From Actinomycetota bacterium (GTDB lineage Bacteria; Actinomycetota; Actinomycetes; Nanopelagicales; Nanopelagicaceae): 19,799 nt of DNA. Positions within the stretch are counted from its first letter, which is position 1, and each line of letters begins with the position of its first letter. The translations under genes and the position numbers were made by a program. Under the pieces are notes generated by a model, which saw only the letters and a program-made list of their open reading frames with translations, ran no database searches and was not told the origin of the DNA. The DNA lies in the NCBI GenBank assembly GCA_009699765.1, contig WLNN01000009.1:1-19799 (forward strand), read 5' to 3'. Below, in pieces: positions 1 through 10,884 of the stretch.

Positions 1-1249
1 TAGCAAAGTCGATTCCATAGAAGCATGGCCACTGAACTGGTGGTGAAGAAATTCGAACATGGATCTCAAGTGCTCCAGCATCACGCAACATTTTTACAAT
101 TGCTCGCTGAGTATTTCCGCGAACGATTGAATCGTCAACGACGATGATTCGCTTGCCTTCAATAATCTCGCGAAGTGGGTTGAGCTTGAGACGAATACCG
201 AGTTGGCGAATTGTCTGTGATGGTTGAATAAATGTTCGTCCTACATATGAGTTCTTAACAAGTCCAAGGCCAAATGGGATTCCTGATTGGGTTGCATATC
301 CAATTGCAGCTGGAGTTCCTGATTCAGGAACAGGAATAACAAGATCGGCATCTACCGGTGCTTCAATTGCAAGGCGGCGCCCAATATCTCCACGAACTGC
401 ATGGATTCCTTGTCCGGCAATCGTTGTATCAGGTCGTGCAAGATAGACATACTCGAATATGCAACCCTTTGGATTTGGTGTTCCCCACATCTTTGAACGA
501 AGACCGTCTTCATCAATTGCAATAAATTCACCTGGTTCGATTTCACGAACAAATGTTGCACCGACAATATCCAGCGCTGCAGTTTCAGATGCGACAGCCC
601 ATCCGGTTTCGAGTTTTCCAAGGACCAAAGGACGAACGCCGTTGAGATCGCGAGCTGCATATAGAGTAGTTTCATCCATGATTACTAGCGAGAAAGCACC
701 TTGCAACATTGGCAATACTGCGACGATGTTTTCTTCAATGGTTTCATGATCTTGCAAACCAATAAGAGCGGTCATGATCTCTGTATCCGTTGTTGCACCT
801 CGACCAAGTTTTGGAGTCTCTGGCTCTAATTCACGTACAAGGTCAAAGAGCTCGCCGGTATTTGTTAAATTGCCATTGTGACCAAGAGCGATAGTTCCGT
901 ATTTTGTTGGGCGCAAAGTGGGCTGGGCATTGACCCAAGTGCTTGAGCCGGTAGTGCTATATCGACAGTGTCCTATAGCTACATCACCCTTTAAGGAGGC
1001 GAGGTCGCTCTCGGTAAAGACCTGCGAAACAAGGCCCATATCTTTAAAGATAACGATGCGTTCGCCATCAGATGTAGCAATTCCTGCTGACTCTTGTCCG
1101 CGATGCTGAAGGGCGTAGAGACCATAAAAAGTTAGCTTTGATACTTCTTCACCTGGCGCATAAACGCCAAAGACTCCACATGCATCTTGCGGTCCTTTAT
1201 CTTCATCAAGAAGATTATGAGTTAGATTTCCATCAGCTCTACGGTTCAT
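1..1249 (-). CDS. purF: Amidophosphoribosyltransferase PurF (3' end cut by window)
   Basis: This enzyme carries out the committed first step of purine synthesis, transferring the amide nitrogen of glutamine to PRPP to give phosphoribosylamine. The 416 visible residues begin at ATG 1249. The glutaminase domain starts at Cys24 (DACGVFGVY), so residues 1-23 form the propeptide removed in Ntn-type enzymes. ALQHRGQES follows, and later GHNGNLTN. The PRPP-binding motif VVDDSIVRGNT lies at about residues 370-380. Cysteines in KGCIFEYVYLARPD and QWPCFYGID match ligand positions of the Bacillus-type [4Fe-4S] PurF, but the last ligands would lie beyond the window. About 80-110 C-terminal residues are missing. 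The start overlaps the stop of the upstream SCP-like gene by four bases (ATGA), so the two are translationally coupled. In actinobacteria purM commonly follows; it would be off the window. Confidence 0.97.
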   Translation of the reverse strand, partial: MNRRADGNLTHNLLDEDKGPQDACGVFGVYAPGEEVSKLTFYGLYALQHRGQESAGIATSDGERIVIFKDMGLVSQVFTESDLASLKGDVAIGHCRYSTTGSSTWVNAQPTLRPTKYGTIALGHNGNLTNTGELFDLVRELEPETPKLGRGATTDTEIMTALIGLQDHETIEENIVAVLPMLQGAFSLVIMDETTLYAARDLNGVRPLVLGKLETGWAVASETAALDIVGATFVREIEPGEFIAIDEDGLRSKMWGTPNPKGCIFEYVYLARPDTTIAGQGIHAVRGDIGRRLAIEAPVDADLVIPVPESGTPAAIGYATQSGIPFGLGLVKNSYVGRTFIQPSQTIRQLGIRLKLNPLREIIEGKRIIVVDDSIVRGNTQRAIVKMLRDAGALEIHVRISSPPVQWPCFYGIDFA

Positions 1250-1542
1250 GACGCAATCCTCAAAGGTAGAAGGTGACTTAAGTCAGCTCTGACTCCTGAA
1301 GCAACAATTAATCCTTCGTTAAATGCATCAGCCCAAGTGCGCTGACCGTCAACTAGTTGTAACCAAGTTTGCGCATCCATCTCAATAACGTTGGGAGGAG
1401 TACCTCGGGTGTGCTTTGGGCCATCGCCACATTGCACAGCAGCATATGGAGGAATACGAACCTCAATAGCTTTGCCAGGGTATTTCTCTACTAGAAGTCC
1501 AAGAGTTGCTTTCACTTCATTAAGAATTTTTGGGTCGCGCAT
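1246..1542 (-). CDS. Small SCP-like (sterol-carrier-family) protein in the purine operon
   Basis: This is a 98-residue soluble protein without signal peptide or membrane segment. It has a basic/hydrophobic N-terminal helix (MRDPKILNEVKATLGLLVEK), then a strand-rich core (AIEVRIPPYAAVQCG, HTRGTPPNVIEMD) and a tryptophan-containing segment (TWLQLVDGQRTWADAF). I recognise it as the short actinobacterial 'bacterial SCP ortholog' family that sits beside purF, as Rv0807 does in M. tuberculosis. The biochemical function is unknown to me. The family name rests on fold resemblance to sterol-carrier domains and does not imply sterol binding here. It lies 6 bp after purL and overlaps purF by four bases, so co-expression with purine synthesis is very likely. 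Confidence 0.85.
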   Translation of the reverse strand: MRDPKILNEVKATLGLLVEKYPGKAIEVRIPPYAAVQCGDGPKHTRGTPPNVIEMDAQTWLQLVDGQRTWADAFNEGLIVASGVRADLSHLLPLRIAS

Positions 1543-1548
1543 CTTTGC

Positions 1549-3780
1549 CTATCCAAACAACTTTTTAAAGGTCTCGGTATGCGCAGCGCTTAGTTCAGTA
1601 AGAGGAATTACTGAGTCATTAATAACGAGGGCAACTCCCCCGGTTGTTCCAAGCTTTGCCAACGGAATCGAGTGCTTGGTAGCAAGTGATTCAAGTTCTG
1701 AAACCTTTGTAGATTTAACTGCAACGACAACTCGTCCTGGTGTCTCACTTAAGAGAGAGATTCCAGGGTTTTCGATTGAGATAGTTGCGCCAACGTTATG
1801 ACGTAGAACCATTTCAATAAGTGAAATTGCTAATCCGCCTTGGCTTAGATCGTGTGCTGCAGTAAAGAGCTCACTCTTATTTCCAGCTACTAATAAATCA
1901 ATTAAGCGCATCTCTCGTGCAAGATCTGCAATTGGTGCGATGCCTCCGCGAAGACCATGGATGTACGCCCATTCACTACCTGACATATTGTCATCGGTTG
2001 CACCGAGCAGATAAAGCTCTAAACCAGCGTCTTTAAAGGACATTGGAGTTCGCGTGCGAACATCATCAATAACACCAAGAACACCAATTACTGGAGTTGG
2101 AAGAATTGCCACCGTGCCTGTCTGGTTATAGAAAGAAACATTTCCGCCAGTAATTGGAAGACCCATCTCTAGGCATCCATCTGCAAGCCCGCGCACTGTC
2201 TCAGCAAATTGCCACATGACTCCTGGATCTTCAGGCGAACCAAAGTTAAGACAATTGGTAACGGCAAGTGGCTTGGCGCCAGCTGTAGCAATATTGCGTG
2301 CTGCCTCAGCAAGTGCCAACTTTGCACCTTCATATGGATTTAAGTAAGACCAATTGGCATTGGCATCCGTTGCAACCGCAACTCCAAGATGAGTTTTTTC
2401 ATCGATACGAACCATTCCTGAATCATCGGGTTGGGACTGAATTGTGTTGCCCTGAACGTAGCGATCGTACTGATCTGTAACCCAAGACTTATCTGCAAGG
2501 TTTGGGGTAGCAGCCACTTTAAGAATCGTGTCTTTGATTTCTGAGGCCGTTGTTGGAAGTGGTGGGTTGATTACTTCTTTAGCAACTTCATCAATGTATG
2601 CCGGCTGGGCAAGAGGACGGTTATAGACCGGACCATCGTGGGCAACAGTACGAGGAGGCACATCAACTATCAGCTCGCCGTTAAATGTAATCTCTAACTT
2701 TGTTCCATCGGTAACTTCACCAATAACAGTTGAAGTAACATCCCACTTTTTGCAAATCTCTAAGAAGCGATCAATCTTTGAAGGTTCAACAATTGCGCAC
2801 ATACGCTCTTGTGATTCAGACATCAAGATCTCTTCAGGTGATAATGAAGGATCGCGCAATGGGACTTTCTCTAATTGCACCTTCATGCCGCCAGAACCGC
2901 CAGATGCAAGCTCAGAAGTTGCACAAGAAAGTCCTGCGCCACCTAGATCTTGAATACCAACGACTAAATCTTCAGCGAAAATTTCAAGAGAGCATTCGAT
3001 AAGAACTTTCTCTACAAATGGATCACCAACCTGAACTGCGGGACGTTTTGCTGGTCCCTTAGATTCAAAAGTTTCAGATGCCAAAACTGAAACGCCACCG
3101 ATACCGTCGCCGCCAGTCTTTGCGCCATATAGAACAACGAGATTGCCCGCTCCAGCAGCTTTAGCGAGCTTGATATCGCTGTGCTTCATCACGCCAACGC
3201 AGAGCGCATTAACCAATGGGTTGCCGAGGTAGGTCTGATCAAAGACAACTTCGCCGCCAATATTTGGAAGACCTAAACAATTTCCATATCCGCCAACACC
3301 TGAAATAACTCCTGGCAATACGCGACGAGTATCTGGTGCATCAGCTGGACCGAATCGAAGCGGATCCATGATCGCAATTGGACGAGCACCCATTGTCAGA
3401 ATGTCGCGAACGATTCCTCCGACGCCAGTAGCCGCACCTTGATATGGCTCAATATATGAAGGGTGATTATGTGATTCAATTTTAAAAGTTACGGCATAAC
3501 CCTGTCCGACATCGACAACTCCTGCATTTTCGCCAATACCTACAAGGAGTGCGTCGCTCTTGACAGCTTTCTCACCAAATTGCTTGAGGTGAACTTTTGA
3601 GGATTTGTAAGAGCAGTGTTCGGACCACATAACAGAGTACATAGCGAGCTCTGATGAAGTTGGACGGCGACCGAGAATTTCTTTAATGCTTGCGTACTCA
3701 TCTGGCTTTAAGCCAAGTTCTGCAAAGGGTTGTACTGCATCTGGATTTGCTTGAGCCTTAGCAACGGTATCGAGTGACAT
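1549..3780 (-). CDS. purL: Phosphoribosylformylglycinamidine synthase, large subunit PurL
   Basis: This is the synthetase subunit that converts FGAR, ATP and ammonia to FGAM. At 743 residues it is the small PurL type that works with separate PurS and PurQ, both of which lie directly upstream. Visible motifs are SEHCSYK (53-59), ESHNHPS (102-108) in the nucleotide-binding region, GVGGIVRD, a glycine-rich NIGGEVVFD, and [11 protein letters not shown]. The second AIRS-like half contains [12 protein letters not shown] and [14 protein letters not shown]. The ATG shares one base with the purQ stop (TAATG). A 6-bp gap separates it from the SCP-like gene. The length fits the family and no damage is visible. 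Confidence 0.97.
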   Translation of the reverse strand: MSLDTVAKAQANPDAVQPFAELGLKPDEYASIKEILGRRPTSSELAMYSVMWSEHCSYKSSKVHLKQFGEKAVKSDALLVGIGENAGVVDVGQGYAVTFKIESHNHPSYIEPYQGAATGVGGIVRDILTMGARPIAIMDPLRFGPADAPDTRRVLPGVISGVGGYGNCLGLPNIGGEVVFDQTYLGNPLVNALCVGVMKHSDIKLAKAAGAGNLVVLYGAKTGGDGIGGVSVLASETFESKGPAKRPAVQVGDPFVEKVLIECSLEIFAEDLVVGIQDLGGAGLSCATSELASGGSGGMKVQLEKVPLRDPSLSPEEILMSESQERMCAIVEPSKIDRFLEICKKWDVTSTVIGEVTDGTKLEITFNGELIVDVPPRTVAHDGPVYNRPLAQPAYIDEVAKEVINPPLPTTASEIKDTILKVAATPNLADKSWVTDQYDRYVQGNTIQSQPDDSGMVRIDEKTHLGVAVATDANANWSYLNPYEGAKLALAEAARNIATAGAKPLAVTNCLNFGSPEDPGVMWQFAETVRGLADGCLEMGLPITGGNVSFYNQTGTVAILPTPVIGVLGVIDDVRTRTPMSFKDAGLELYLLGATDDNMSGSEWAYIHGLRGGIAPIADLAREMRLIDLLVAGNKSELFTAAHDLSQGGLAISLIEMVLRHNVGATISIENPGISLLSETPGRVVVAVKSTKVSELESLATKHSIPLAKLGTTGGVALVINDSVIPLTELSAAHTETFKKLFG

Positions 3781-4460
3781 TACTTTGCCCCTCCAGAAAT
3801 CATTGACTGAAGCACTGATGTAAAGAAACCAAGACCATCTTCGCCCGGACCTGTCAATGAATCAATCGCATGCTCTGGGTGTGGCATCAAACCAACAATG
3901 TTTCCGCGTTCATTTGAGATACCCGCAATCAGATTGCGAGATCCATTTGGATTTTCGCCTATATAGCGAGCGACAATGCGACCTTCTCCCTCAAGCATCT
4001 TGAGAGTCTCATCATCGCACTGATAAGAACCTTCACCATTCTTTAATGGAATTACGATTTCTTGATCTTTGCTAAATGAACTTGTCCAAGCTGTGTTGTT
4101 GTTTTCGATACGGATCTTCTGATCTGTGCAGAGGAAGTGAAGATGTTGATTGCGCGTCAGTGCGCCAGGAATCAAATGCGCTTCAGCTAAGACCTGAAAG
4201 CCATTACAGATGCCAAGTAAAGGCATTCCGCCTTTCGCAGCAGCAATCAGCGGCTCCATAACTGGAGAGAAACGTGAAATAGCTCCGCAGCGAAGGTAAT
4301 CACCATATGAAAATCCGCCTGGGAGGATGACCGCATCTACGCCTTTAAGGTCAGCATCATCGTGCCAGAGCGAGATTGCTTGCCCACCTGCATGGCGGAC
4401 TGCGCGGGCAGCATCTCGATCATCGAGCGTCCCGGGAAATGTAACAACACCAATCTTCAT
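3780..4460 (-). CDS. purQ: Phosphoribosylformylglycinamidine synthase, glutaminase subunit PurQ
   Basis: This is a class I glutamine amidotransferase that supplies ammonia to PurL. The 226 residues carry the [12 protein letters not shown] segment (46-57), the nucleophile Cys85 in [11 protein letters not shown], and the catalytic pair His194/Glu196 in MPHPEHA. It sits 5 bp after purS and overlaps purL by one base, the usual Gram-positive purS-purQ-purL arrangement for the three-part FGAM synthase. The start is fixed by the conserved N-terminus [11 protein letters not shown], so the subunit appears complete. Confidence 0.97.
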   Translation of the reverse strand: MKIGVVTFPGTLDDRDAARAVRHAGGQAISLWHDDADLKGVDAVILPGGFSYGDYLRCGAISRFSPVMEPLIAAAKGGMPLLGICNGFQVLAEAHLIPGALTRNQHLHFLCTDQKIRIENNNTAWTSSFSKDQEIVIPLKNGEGSYQCDDETLKMLEGEGRIVARYIGENPNGSRNLIAGISNERGNIVGLMPHPEHAIDSLTGPGEDGLGFFTSVLQSMISGGAK

Positions 4461-4465
4461 ATCTA

Positions 4466-4711
4466 CTACTTCTCCACTCGAACGGTGAAGTTTTCAATGA
4501 CTGGGTTGGAGAGTAACTTCTCAGCAGCAACTTCAACTTCCGCCAATTGCGCAGCAGTTGGCTCTCCATCTACGGTGATTTCAAAGCGCTTTCCTTGACG
4601 GACATCAGTTGCAAAGGAGAAACCAAGTCGAGGTAGCGCAGAGGCAACTGCCTTACCTTGTGGATCCAAAATCTCTGGCTTAAGCATTACATCCACCACG
4701 ATTATTGCCAT
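4466..4711 (-). CDS. purS: Phosphoribosylformylglycinamidine synthase subunit PurS
   Basis: This 81-residue protein is the small structural subunit that bridges PurL and PurQ and helps pass ammonia between them. The family hallmarks are visible: [18 protein letters not shown] near the N-terminus and FEITVDG followed by a C-terminal [11 protein letters not shown] strand. A good ribosome binding site, AAGGAG, precedes the ATG in the 24-bp gap after purC. PurS is easily missed because it is short, but its length and position between purC and purQ are typical. Confidence 0.95.
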   Translation of the reverse strand: MAIIVVDVMLKPEILDPQGKAVASALPRLGFSFATDVRQGKRFEITVDGEPTAAQLAEVEVAAEKLLSNPVIENFTVRVEK

Positions 4712-4735
4712 TGTCTGCTCCTTTGTTTTGTAAAA

Positions 4736-5617
4736 CTAGAACTTTGTACCGGTTATCCGTTCAAATGCTTCTTCATATCTCATTGCTGTCTTTTCGATAA
4801 TCTCATTTGGTAACTCAGGTGGAGGTGACTTCTTATCCCAACCACTTGATATCAGCCAATCACGGACAAATTGCTTATCGAATGACGATTGTGACCGACC
4901 CGGAGTCCATTCATCGAGCTCCCAGAATCGAGATGAGTCAGGGGTAAGGGCCTCGTCGCCCAAAGTGATAATTCCATCAGCGCTTCTGCCGAATTCAAAC
5001 TTTGTATCAGCGAGAATTATCCCACGGCTTAAAGCAAAGTCAGCTGCAGTGTTGTACAGACTTAAGGTTATGTCGCGAAGTTCCTCTGCGACTTCGTCAC
5101 CAACAATCATCGCTGCCGATTTAAAATCAATATTTATATCGTGATCGCCAACTTCAGCCTTTGTCGCTGGAGTAAAGATTGATTCTGGTAATTTCGAACC
5201 ATCGACAAGTCCATCAGGAAGTGCGTTGCCACAGACTGCGAGATTTTCTTTGTATTCAGCGAGTCCACTACCTGTGAGATATCCACGAGCAACGCACTCA
5301 ATTTCAAACATCTCTAGCGGCTCAACAATTACCGCACGATCCATCACGGAGTTTGGAACATCTTCAGTAATGATGTGGTTTGGAACGATGTCACCTAGTA
5401 GTTCGAACCAAAATAGCGAGAGTTGAGTCAAAATAGCGCCCTTATTAGGGATTTCTGAGGGAAGTACCCAATCAAAGGCTGAGATTCGATCTGAAGCAAC
5501 GAGAAGAATCTCGCCATCGGCATTGCTGTAGAGATCGCGTACCTTGCCGGTACGCAAATGCTTCCATCCGTCGATAACTGGCGCAACAGGTGCGCCCGCT
5601 GCCCCAAATCCACTCAT
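4736..5617 (-). CDS. purC: SAICAR synthetase PurC
   Basis: The enzyme joins aspartate to CAIR using ATP to form SAICAR. The 293-residue protein has the SDRISAFDW segment (42-50), the first family signature around VEPLEMFEIECVARGYLTGS (98-117), and the second signature LADTKFEFG (202-210). Its ATG overlaps the purB stop by four bases (ATGA), so it should be made together with PurB, which acts on its product. The next gene, purS, has its own strong ribosome binding site. Length and motifs are complete. Confidence 0.97.
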   Translation of the reverse strand: MSGFGAAGAPVAPVIDGWKHLRTGKVRDLYSNADGEILLVASDRISAFDWVLPSEIPNKGAILTQLSLFWFELLGDIVPNHIITEDVPNSVMDRAVIVEPLEMFEIECVARGYLTGSGLAEYKENLAVCGNALPDGLVDGSKLPESIFTPATKAEVGDHDINIDFKSAAMIVGDEVAEELRDITLSLYNTAADFALSRGIILADTKFEFGRSADGIITLGDEALTPDSSRFWELDEWTPGRSQSSFDKQFVRDWLISSGWDKKSPPPELPNEIIEKTAMRYEEAFERITGTKF

Positions 5618-7017
5618 CGAATAGAACCTGGCTTATACGCCGCAGCTGCTGGATTGTTCTTTGTAATTGCCTCGATAATCGCAACAACACGACCAACTTG
5701 TTCGCGGGCATCACCAGTAAATTCAATTGGGTTACCAATTAGCGCATCAAGCTCTGAACGCTTAAACGGAATCCGATCATCGCTTGCTAACGCATCAAGA
5801 AGATTATTGCTCTTTCCTTCACGCATTCCGAGAGCTGCTGCGACTGCATGCTCTTTAATCGCTTCGTGCGCAACTTCTCGACCAACACCAGCTTTAACAG
5901 ATGCCATCAAGATTTTAGTAGTTGCAAGAAATGGCAAGTAACGCTCTAGCTCGGCATCAATGACTGCAGGAAATGCACCGAATTCGTTGATCACGGTAAG
6001 AATTGTTTCTAGTAACCCATCCATGGCATAGAAAGCATCTGCGATTGCAACGCGACGAACAACGCTGCAAGAGACGTCACCTTCATTCCATTGGTTGCCA
6101 GCAAGCTCAGAGACCATCGATGCATATCCACGCAGGATGACTGTCAAACCATTAACGCGTTCGCATGAACGAGTATTCATTTTGTGTGGCATTGCAGAAG
6201 ATCCAACTTGCCCTGCCTTAAAACCTTCAGTTACTAGTTCAGCACCAGCCATCAAACGAATGGATGTCGCAAGCGATGACGGCGCTGATGCAAGCTGTAC
6301 CAGAGTTGTTAAGACTTCGTAATCCAAGGAACGTGGATAAACCTGACCGGTTGAATTCAATACTCGATTGAATCCGAGCTCTGATGCGATTGCACTTTCC
6401 AACTTTTGGTGGGCATCGGTACTTCCGAGAAGATCAATCGAATCCTGGGCTGTACCGACTGGACCCTTAATTCCACGCATGGGGTAACGACTTTGCAGGC
6501 TCTCAAGGCGCTCGAATGCGTAGAGCAGTTCTTCAGCTGCTGATGCAAAACGCTTTCCAAGAGTGGTGATCTGCGCTGGAACATTGTGTGAACGGCCAGC
6601 TATTGGTTGGTCAGCATAGAGAGAAGCTTTTGCAGCCAACTGCGCAAGAAGTGCAACAACTTTGCCATGAACAATTGCAAGTCCATTTTGAATCTGTAGC
6701 GCTTCAATATTTTCAGTTAAGTCACGGCTCGTCATTCCCGCATGGATTGCTTCATGACCAGCAAGTGCATTGAATTCTTCAATACGCGCCTTGACATCGT
6801 GACGTGTAATTTTCTCACGTGCATCGATTGAGTCAAGATCAACTTTATCGATGACTTTCTCATAATCTGCAATTACGGAAGCATCGATTGCGTGACCAAT
6901 TTGAGATTGTGCGCGGGCAACTGCAATCCATAACTTACGCTCTGCGATGATCTTCTGCTCTGCAGCGAAGACATTGCGCATCTCAGTGGATGCATAACGG
7001 CTAGCTAGTACGCTCAT
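5614..7017 (-). CDS. purB: Adenylosuccinate lyase PurB
   Basis: This lyase acts twice: it releases fumarate from SAICAR to give AICAR, and from adenylosuccinate to give AMP. The 467 residues carry TSRDLTEN (96-103), GRSHNVPAQITTLGKRFA (141-158) with the expected catalytic His144, and the mobile signature loop GSSAMPHKMNT (271-281). The actinobacterial form of this loop is MPHKMN rather than MPYKRN, and the protein resembles mycobacterial PurB throughout. It starts 3 bp after the purD stop with an AAGGGG ribosome binding site inside the purD end. PurA, its partner in AMP synthesis, is two genes upstream. Confidence 0.97.
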   Translation of the reverse strand: MSVLASRYASTEMRNVFAAEQKIIAERKLWIAVARAQSQIGHAIDASVIADYEKVIDKVDLDSIDAREKITRHDVKARIEEFNALAGHEAIHAGMTSRDLTENIEALQIQNGLAIVHGKVVALLAQLAAKASLYADQPIAGRSHNVPAQITTLGKRFASAAEELLYAFERLESLQSRYPMRGIKGPVGTAQDSIDLLGSTDAHQKLESAIASELGFNRVLNSTGQVYPRSLDYEVLTTLVQLASAPSSLATSIRLMAGAELVTEGFKAGQVGSSAMPHKMNTRSCERVNGLTVILRGYASMVSELAGNQWNEGDVSCSVVRRVAIADAFYAMDGLLETILTVINEFGAFPAVIDAELERYLPFLATTKILMASVKAGVGREVAHEAIKEHAVAAALGMREGKSNNLLDALASDDRIPFKRSELDALIGNPIEFTGDAREQVGRVVAIIEAITKNNPAAAAYKPGSIR

Positions 7018-7020
7018 GGA

Positions 7021-8253
7021 TTATTTCCCCTTACTTGCTGCTAGTGCGATATCTGAACGAAAGAAAGATTTATCAAGAAATATCTTAGAGAGAGCCGCAT
7101 AAGCAATGTTTCGCGCGATGGTGAGATTCGCACCAAGACCAGTAACTGTAAGAACACGACCTCCACTAGATAACAATCGGCCATCTGAGGTCGATGTACC
7201 TGCGTGATAGATGCTTGCCTCACTTGTACTTGGCAATGAAATCTCTGCGCCCATCTTCGGTGATTCTGGATAGCCCTCGGAGGCAACTACAACTGTCACA
7301 GCACTTTCGTCGCGCCAATTTAGAACGGTGTCATCTAAATTATCTGTCGCTGCATTGAATAACAGAGTTGCAAGCGGTGTTGCAAGGCGTGGGATAAGTA
7401 CTTGAGTCTCTGGGTCGCCAAAACGCGCATTAAATTCAATAACGCGAACACCATTCTTTGTCAGTGCTAAGCCCGCATATAACAAGCCTACGAAAGGCGT
7501 TCCACGCGCTGCCATCTCAGCAATCATCGGCGCCAAGATTGTTTCGTAAGTAGTTTCGACTATGTCAGCAGGTGCCCAAGGAAGTGGTGAGTACGCACCC
7601 ATTCCACCAGTGTTTGGCCCCTCATCATTATCGTATGCGCGCTTGAAATCTTGGGCTGGCTCCATCGCCAAAATATTGCGACCGTCAGAGATGCCAAATA
7701 ATGAAATCTCTGGTCCATCTAAATATTCTTCAATGACAACGACTGAGCAACTCAGCGCATGCTTAATTGCCACATCACGATCATTGGTAACAACTACACC
7801 TTTGCCAGCTGCTAATCCATCATCTTTGACGACATACGGTGCGCCAAAAGTGTCAAGTGCGTTAATAATTTCTGACTCTGTTGTGCAGGTAAAACTCTGC
7901 GCTGTAGGAACGCCAGCATCGCGCATAACGCCTTTAGCAAAATCTTTCGAACCTTCTAGTTGTGCAGCTGCCTTTGAAGGCCCGAATACGGGAATTCCAA
8001 GTGCGCGAATGACATCAGCTGCGCCATTAACTAAAGGAACTTCGGGTCCAATCACAACTAAATCAACTGCAAGTGATTGCGCAAGGGCAGCGAGTGCGTC
8101 GTTATCGGTGACGGCTATTGGATGAAGAGTTGCAATCGTTGCGATACCTGGATTACCAGGTGCTGCATGGAGTTCGGTACATGCTTTATCTGCGCTGAGT
8201 CCTAGTGCGAGTGCGTGTTCGCGACCGCCGCTTCCGACTAGGAGGATTTTCAT
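7021..8253 (-). CDS. purD: Phosphoribosylamine-glycine ligase PurD
   Basis: GAR synthetase, the second step of purine synthesis, ligates glycine to phosphoribosylamine with ATP. It is a 410-residue ATP-grasp protein. The N-terminal signature MKILLVGSGGREHAL is intact. The central grasp region carries VVKDDGLAAGKGVVV and EEYLDGPEISLF. The metal/ATP signature FGDPETQ is at 278-284. The gene begins 3 bp after the purA stop. Its product PurD uses the unstable amine made by PurF, so clustering with purF is functionally sensible. I see no frameshift or missing residue. Confidence 0.97.
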   Translation of the reverse strand: MKILLVGSGGREHALALGLSADKACTELHAAPGNPGIATIATLHPIAVTDNDALAALAQSLAVDLVVIGPEVPLVNGAADVIRALGIPVFGPSKAAAQLEGSKDFAKGVMRDAGVPTAQSFTCTTESEIINALDTFGAPYVVKDDGLAAGKGVVVTNDRDVAIKHALSCSVVVIEEYLDGPEISLFGISDGRNILAMEPAQDFKRAYDNDEGPNTGGMGAYSPLPWAPADIVETTYETILAPMIAEMAARGTPFVGLLYAGLALTKNGVRVIEFNARFGDPETQVLIPRLATPLATLLFNAATDNLDDTVLNWRDESAVTVVVASEGYPESPKMGAEISLPSTSEASIYHAGTSTSDGRLLSSGGRVLTVTGLGANLTIARNIAYAALSKIFLDKSFFRSDIALAASKGK

Positions 8254-8256
8254 GGC

Positions 8257-9573
<1,317 letters not shown>

Positions 9574-10608
9574 TTACTTAAGAAGTGAAGTACCTGCAGA
9601 ACGAAGGTCTTCGCAAGCAACGCCAACGCGTGCTGCAATACCTGCTTCGGCAGCCTTGCCCCACGCACGTGGGTCGTACGCCTTCTTATTTCCGATTTCG
9701 CTATCGATCTTGAGGACGCCGTCGTAGTTCTTCATCATGTGATCAACAACTGGACGTGTAAATGCGTACTGAGTATCGGTATCAATATTCATCTTGATAA
9801 CACCATAATCAAGTGAGTCGCGGATCTCTGAAAGCAGTGAGCCAGAACCACCGTGGAATACGAGGTCCATTGGCTTGCTTCCTGCAGCTTGGCCAAGCTT
9901 TGCTGCAACAGCATTTTGGAGATCGTTAAGAATTCCTGGGCTAAGAACTACGTTGCCTGGCTTGTAGACACCGTGAACATTTCCGAAGGTTGCTGCAACC
10001 ATGTAGCGACCGTTAGATCCATCGCCAAGTGCTTCGAGAGTCATCAACGCGTCTTCTGGTGTTGAGTAGAGCTTTGCATCGTGCTTGGCTTCAACACCAT
10101 CTTCTTCTCCACCGACAACGCCGATTTCGATTTCGAGAATTGTGTTTGCAGCTACTGACTTTGCAAGAAGTTCCTTAGCAATAATCATGTTCTCTTTCAT
10201 GTCGACAGCTGAGCCATCCCACATGTGAGAGTTAAATAATGGCGCTTTGCCATCTTTAATGCGCTGGGCACCAAGATCAAGAAGCGGACGCATAAATGTG
10301 TCGAGCTTTTCTTTAGGGCAATGGTCTGTATGAATTCCAATATTGACGTTGTAATTCTTTGCAACAACGTGTGCAAACTCTGCGAGCGCAACTGCACCAG
10401 CAACCTGATCTTTTACAGTTGAACCAGATGCGTACTCTGCTCCACCCCAAGAAAATTGAATGATTCCATCGGAACCTGCTTCTGCGAATCCGCGGATAGC
10501 GCCGATGATTGTCTGTGATGAAGAAACGTTGATCGCTGGGTATGCGAATTTGCCGGCCTTAGCGCGGTCCAACATTGCTGCATAAACTTCAGGGGTTGCA
10601 ATTGGCAT
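9574..10608 (-). CDS. fba: Class II fructose-1,6-bisphosphate aldolase
   Basis: This zinc-dependent aldolase interconverts fructose-1,6-bisphosphate with dihydroxyacetone phosphate and glyceraldehyde-3-phosphate, central to glycolysis and gluconeogenesis. I chose the ATG at 10608, giving 344 residues beginning MPIATPEVYAAML, because this matches the N-terminus and length of the M. tuberculosis enzyme and has GGAG five bases upstream. The open frame extends 29 codons further upstream (to 10695) but that part looks non-coding. HTDHCPK (93-99) holds the catalytic Asp95 and zinc ligand His96. IEIGVVGGEEDG, GNVHGVYKPGNV, FHGGSGS and KMNIDTDTQ complete the active site. It is the first gene of the minus-strand block that continues into purA. 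Confidence 0.96.
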   Translation of the reverse strand: MPIATPEVYAAMLDRAKAGKFAYPAINVSSSQTIIGAIRGFAEAGSDGIIQFSWGGAEYASGSTVKDQVAGAVALAEFAHVVAKNYNVNIGIHTDHCPKEKLDTFMRPLLDLGAQRIKDGKAPLFNSHMWDGSAVDMKENMIIAKELLAKSVAANTILEIEIGVVGGEEDGVEAKHDAKLYSTPEDALMTLEALGDGSNGRYMVAATFGNVHGVYKPGNVVLSPGILNDLQNAVAAKLGQAAGSKPMDLVFHGGSGSLLSEIRDSLDYGVIKMNIDTDTQYAFTRPVVDHMMKNYDGVLKIDSEIGNKKAYDPRAWGKAAEAGIAARVGVACEDLRSAGTSLLK

Positions 10609-10613
10609 GATGA

Positions 10614-10617
10614 CTCC
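10614..10617 (-). promoter_or_regulatory. Ribosome binding site of fba
   Basis: On the minus strand GGAG lies five bases before ATG 10608. It decides between this start and the in-frame upstream start at 10695, which lacks family support. Several other starts in the window (nth, the metallophosphoesterase, fcl) have no such site. Confidence 0.7.
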
Positions 10618-10756
10618 AATGGGTAGTTCGAAGGGTGTAAACCCGACGCGAAAGGCTCCATTGGCTCTGCTGTGGCTTACGGCTAATCCAACCACCTACC
10701 CCTAGGTAAGCGAAAATCGCCACCCTGGGCAGGGGCTGAAAAAGGCCGTAAGTAGT

Positions 10757-10775
10757 GCGGATTTAGTGGATTAGC
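10757..10775 (+). repeat. Direct repeat copy 1 upstream of acs
   Basis: This 19-base copy reads gcggatttagtggattagc. It matches 10865-10884 with one substitution and one inserted base, 108 bases apart. It precedes the ATCAGG/CCTGAT inverted repeat. It could be a regulator-binding site, a duplicated leader segment or chance. Confidence 0.4.
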
Positions 10776-10864
10776 TTCTGAATAAAGGCGATCAGGGCGG
10801 TAAGAAGAGCCTGATTGCTGAAGAACTTGAGGAGATAGCTGAGGAAGGTTATTAGTGTCATGGG

Positions 10865-10884
10865 GCGGATATTGGTGGATTAGC
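10865..10884 (+). repeat. Direct repeat copy 2 upstream of acs
   Basis: This 20-base copy reads gcggatattggtggattagc and directly abuts the perfect inverted repeat at 10885-10902. The shared 3' part gtggattagc is identical in both copies. Confidence 0.4.

Noticed and set aside
1391..1801. 136-codon plus-strand frame opposite the SCP-like gene and the purL end
   Set aside because: It spans the junction of two real minus-strand genes and its product shows no recognisable family; explained by codon bias of the opposite strand.
5558..5941. 127-codon plus-strand frame opposite the purC/purB junction
   Set aside because: It covers the ATGA overlap of two intact genes on the other strand and has a low-complexity product.
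7562..8125. 187-codon open frame on the plus strand opposite purD
   Set aside because: It is antisense to a complete, motif-rich purD; the product is a serine/alanine/proline-rich shadow with no domain and no ribosome site.
10609..10695. 29-codon N-terminal extension of fba
   Set aside because: The aldolase family begins at MPIATPEVY, which has its own GGAG five bases upstream; the extension has no family match and reads through promoter-like DNA.
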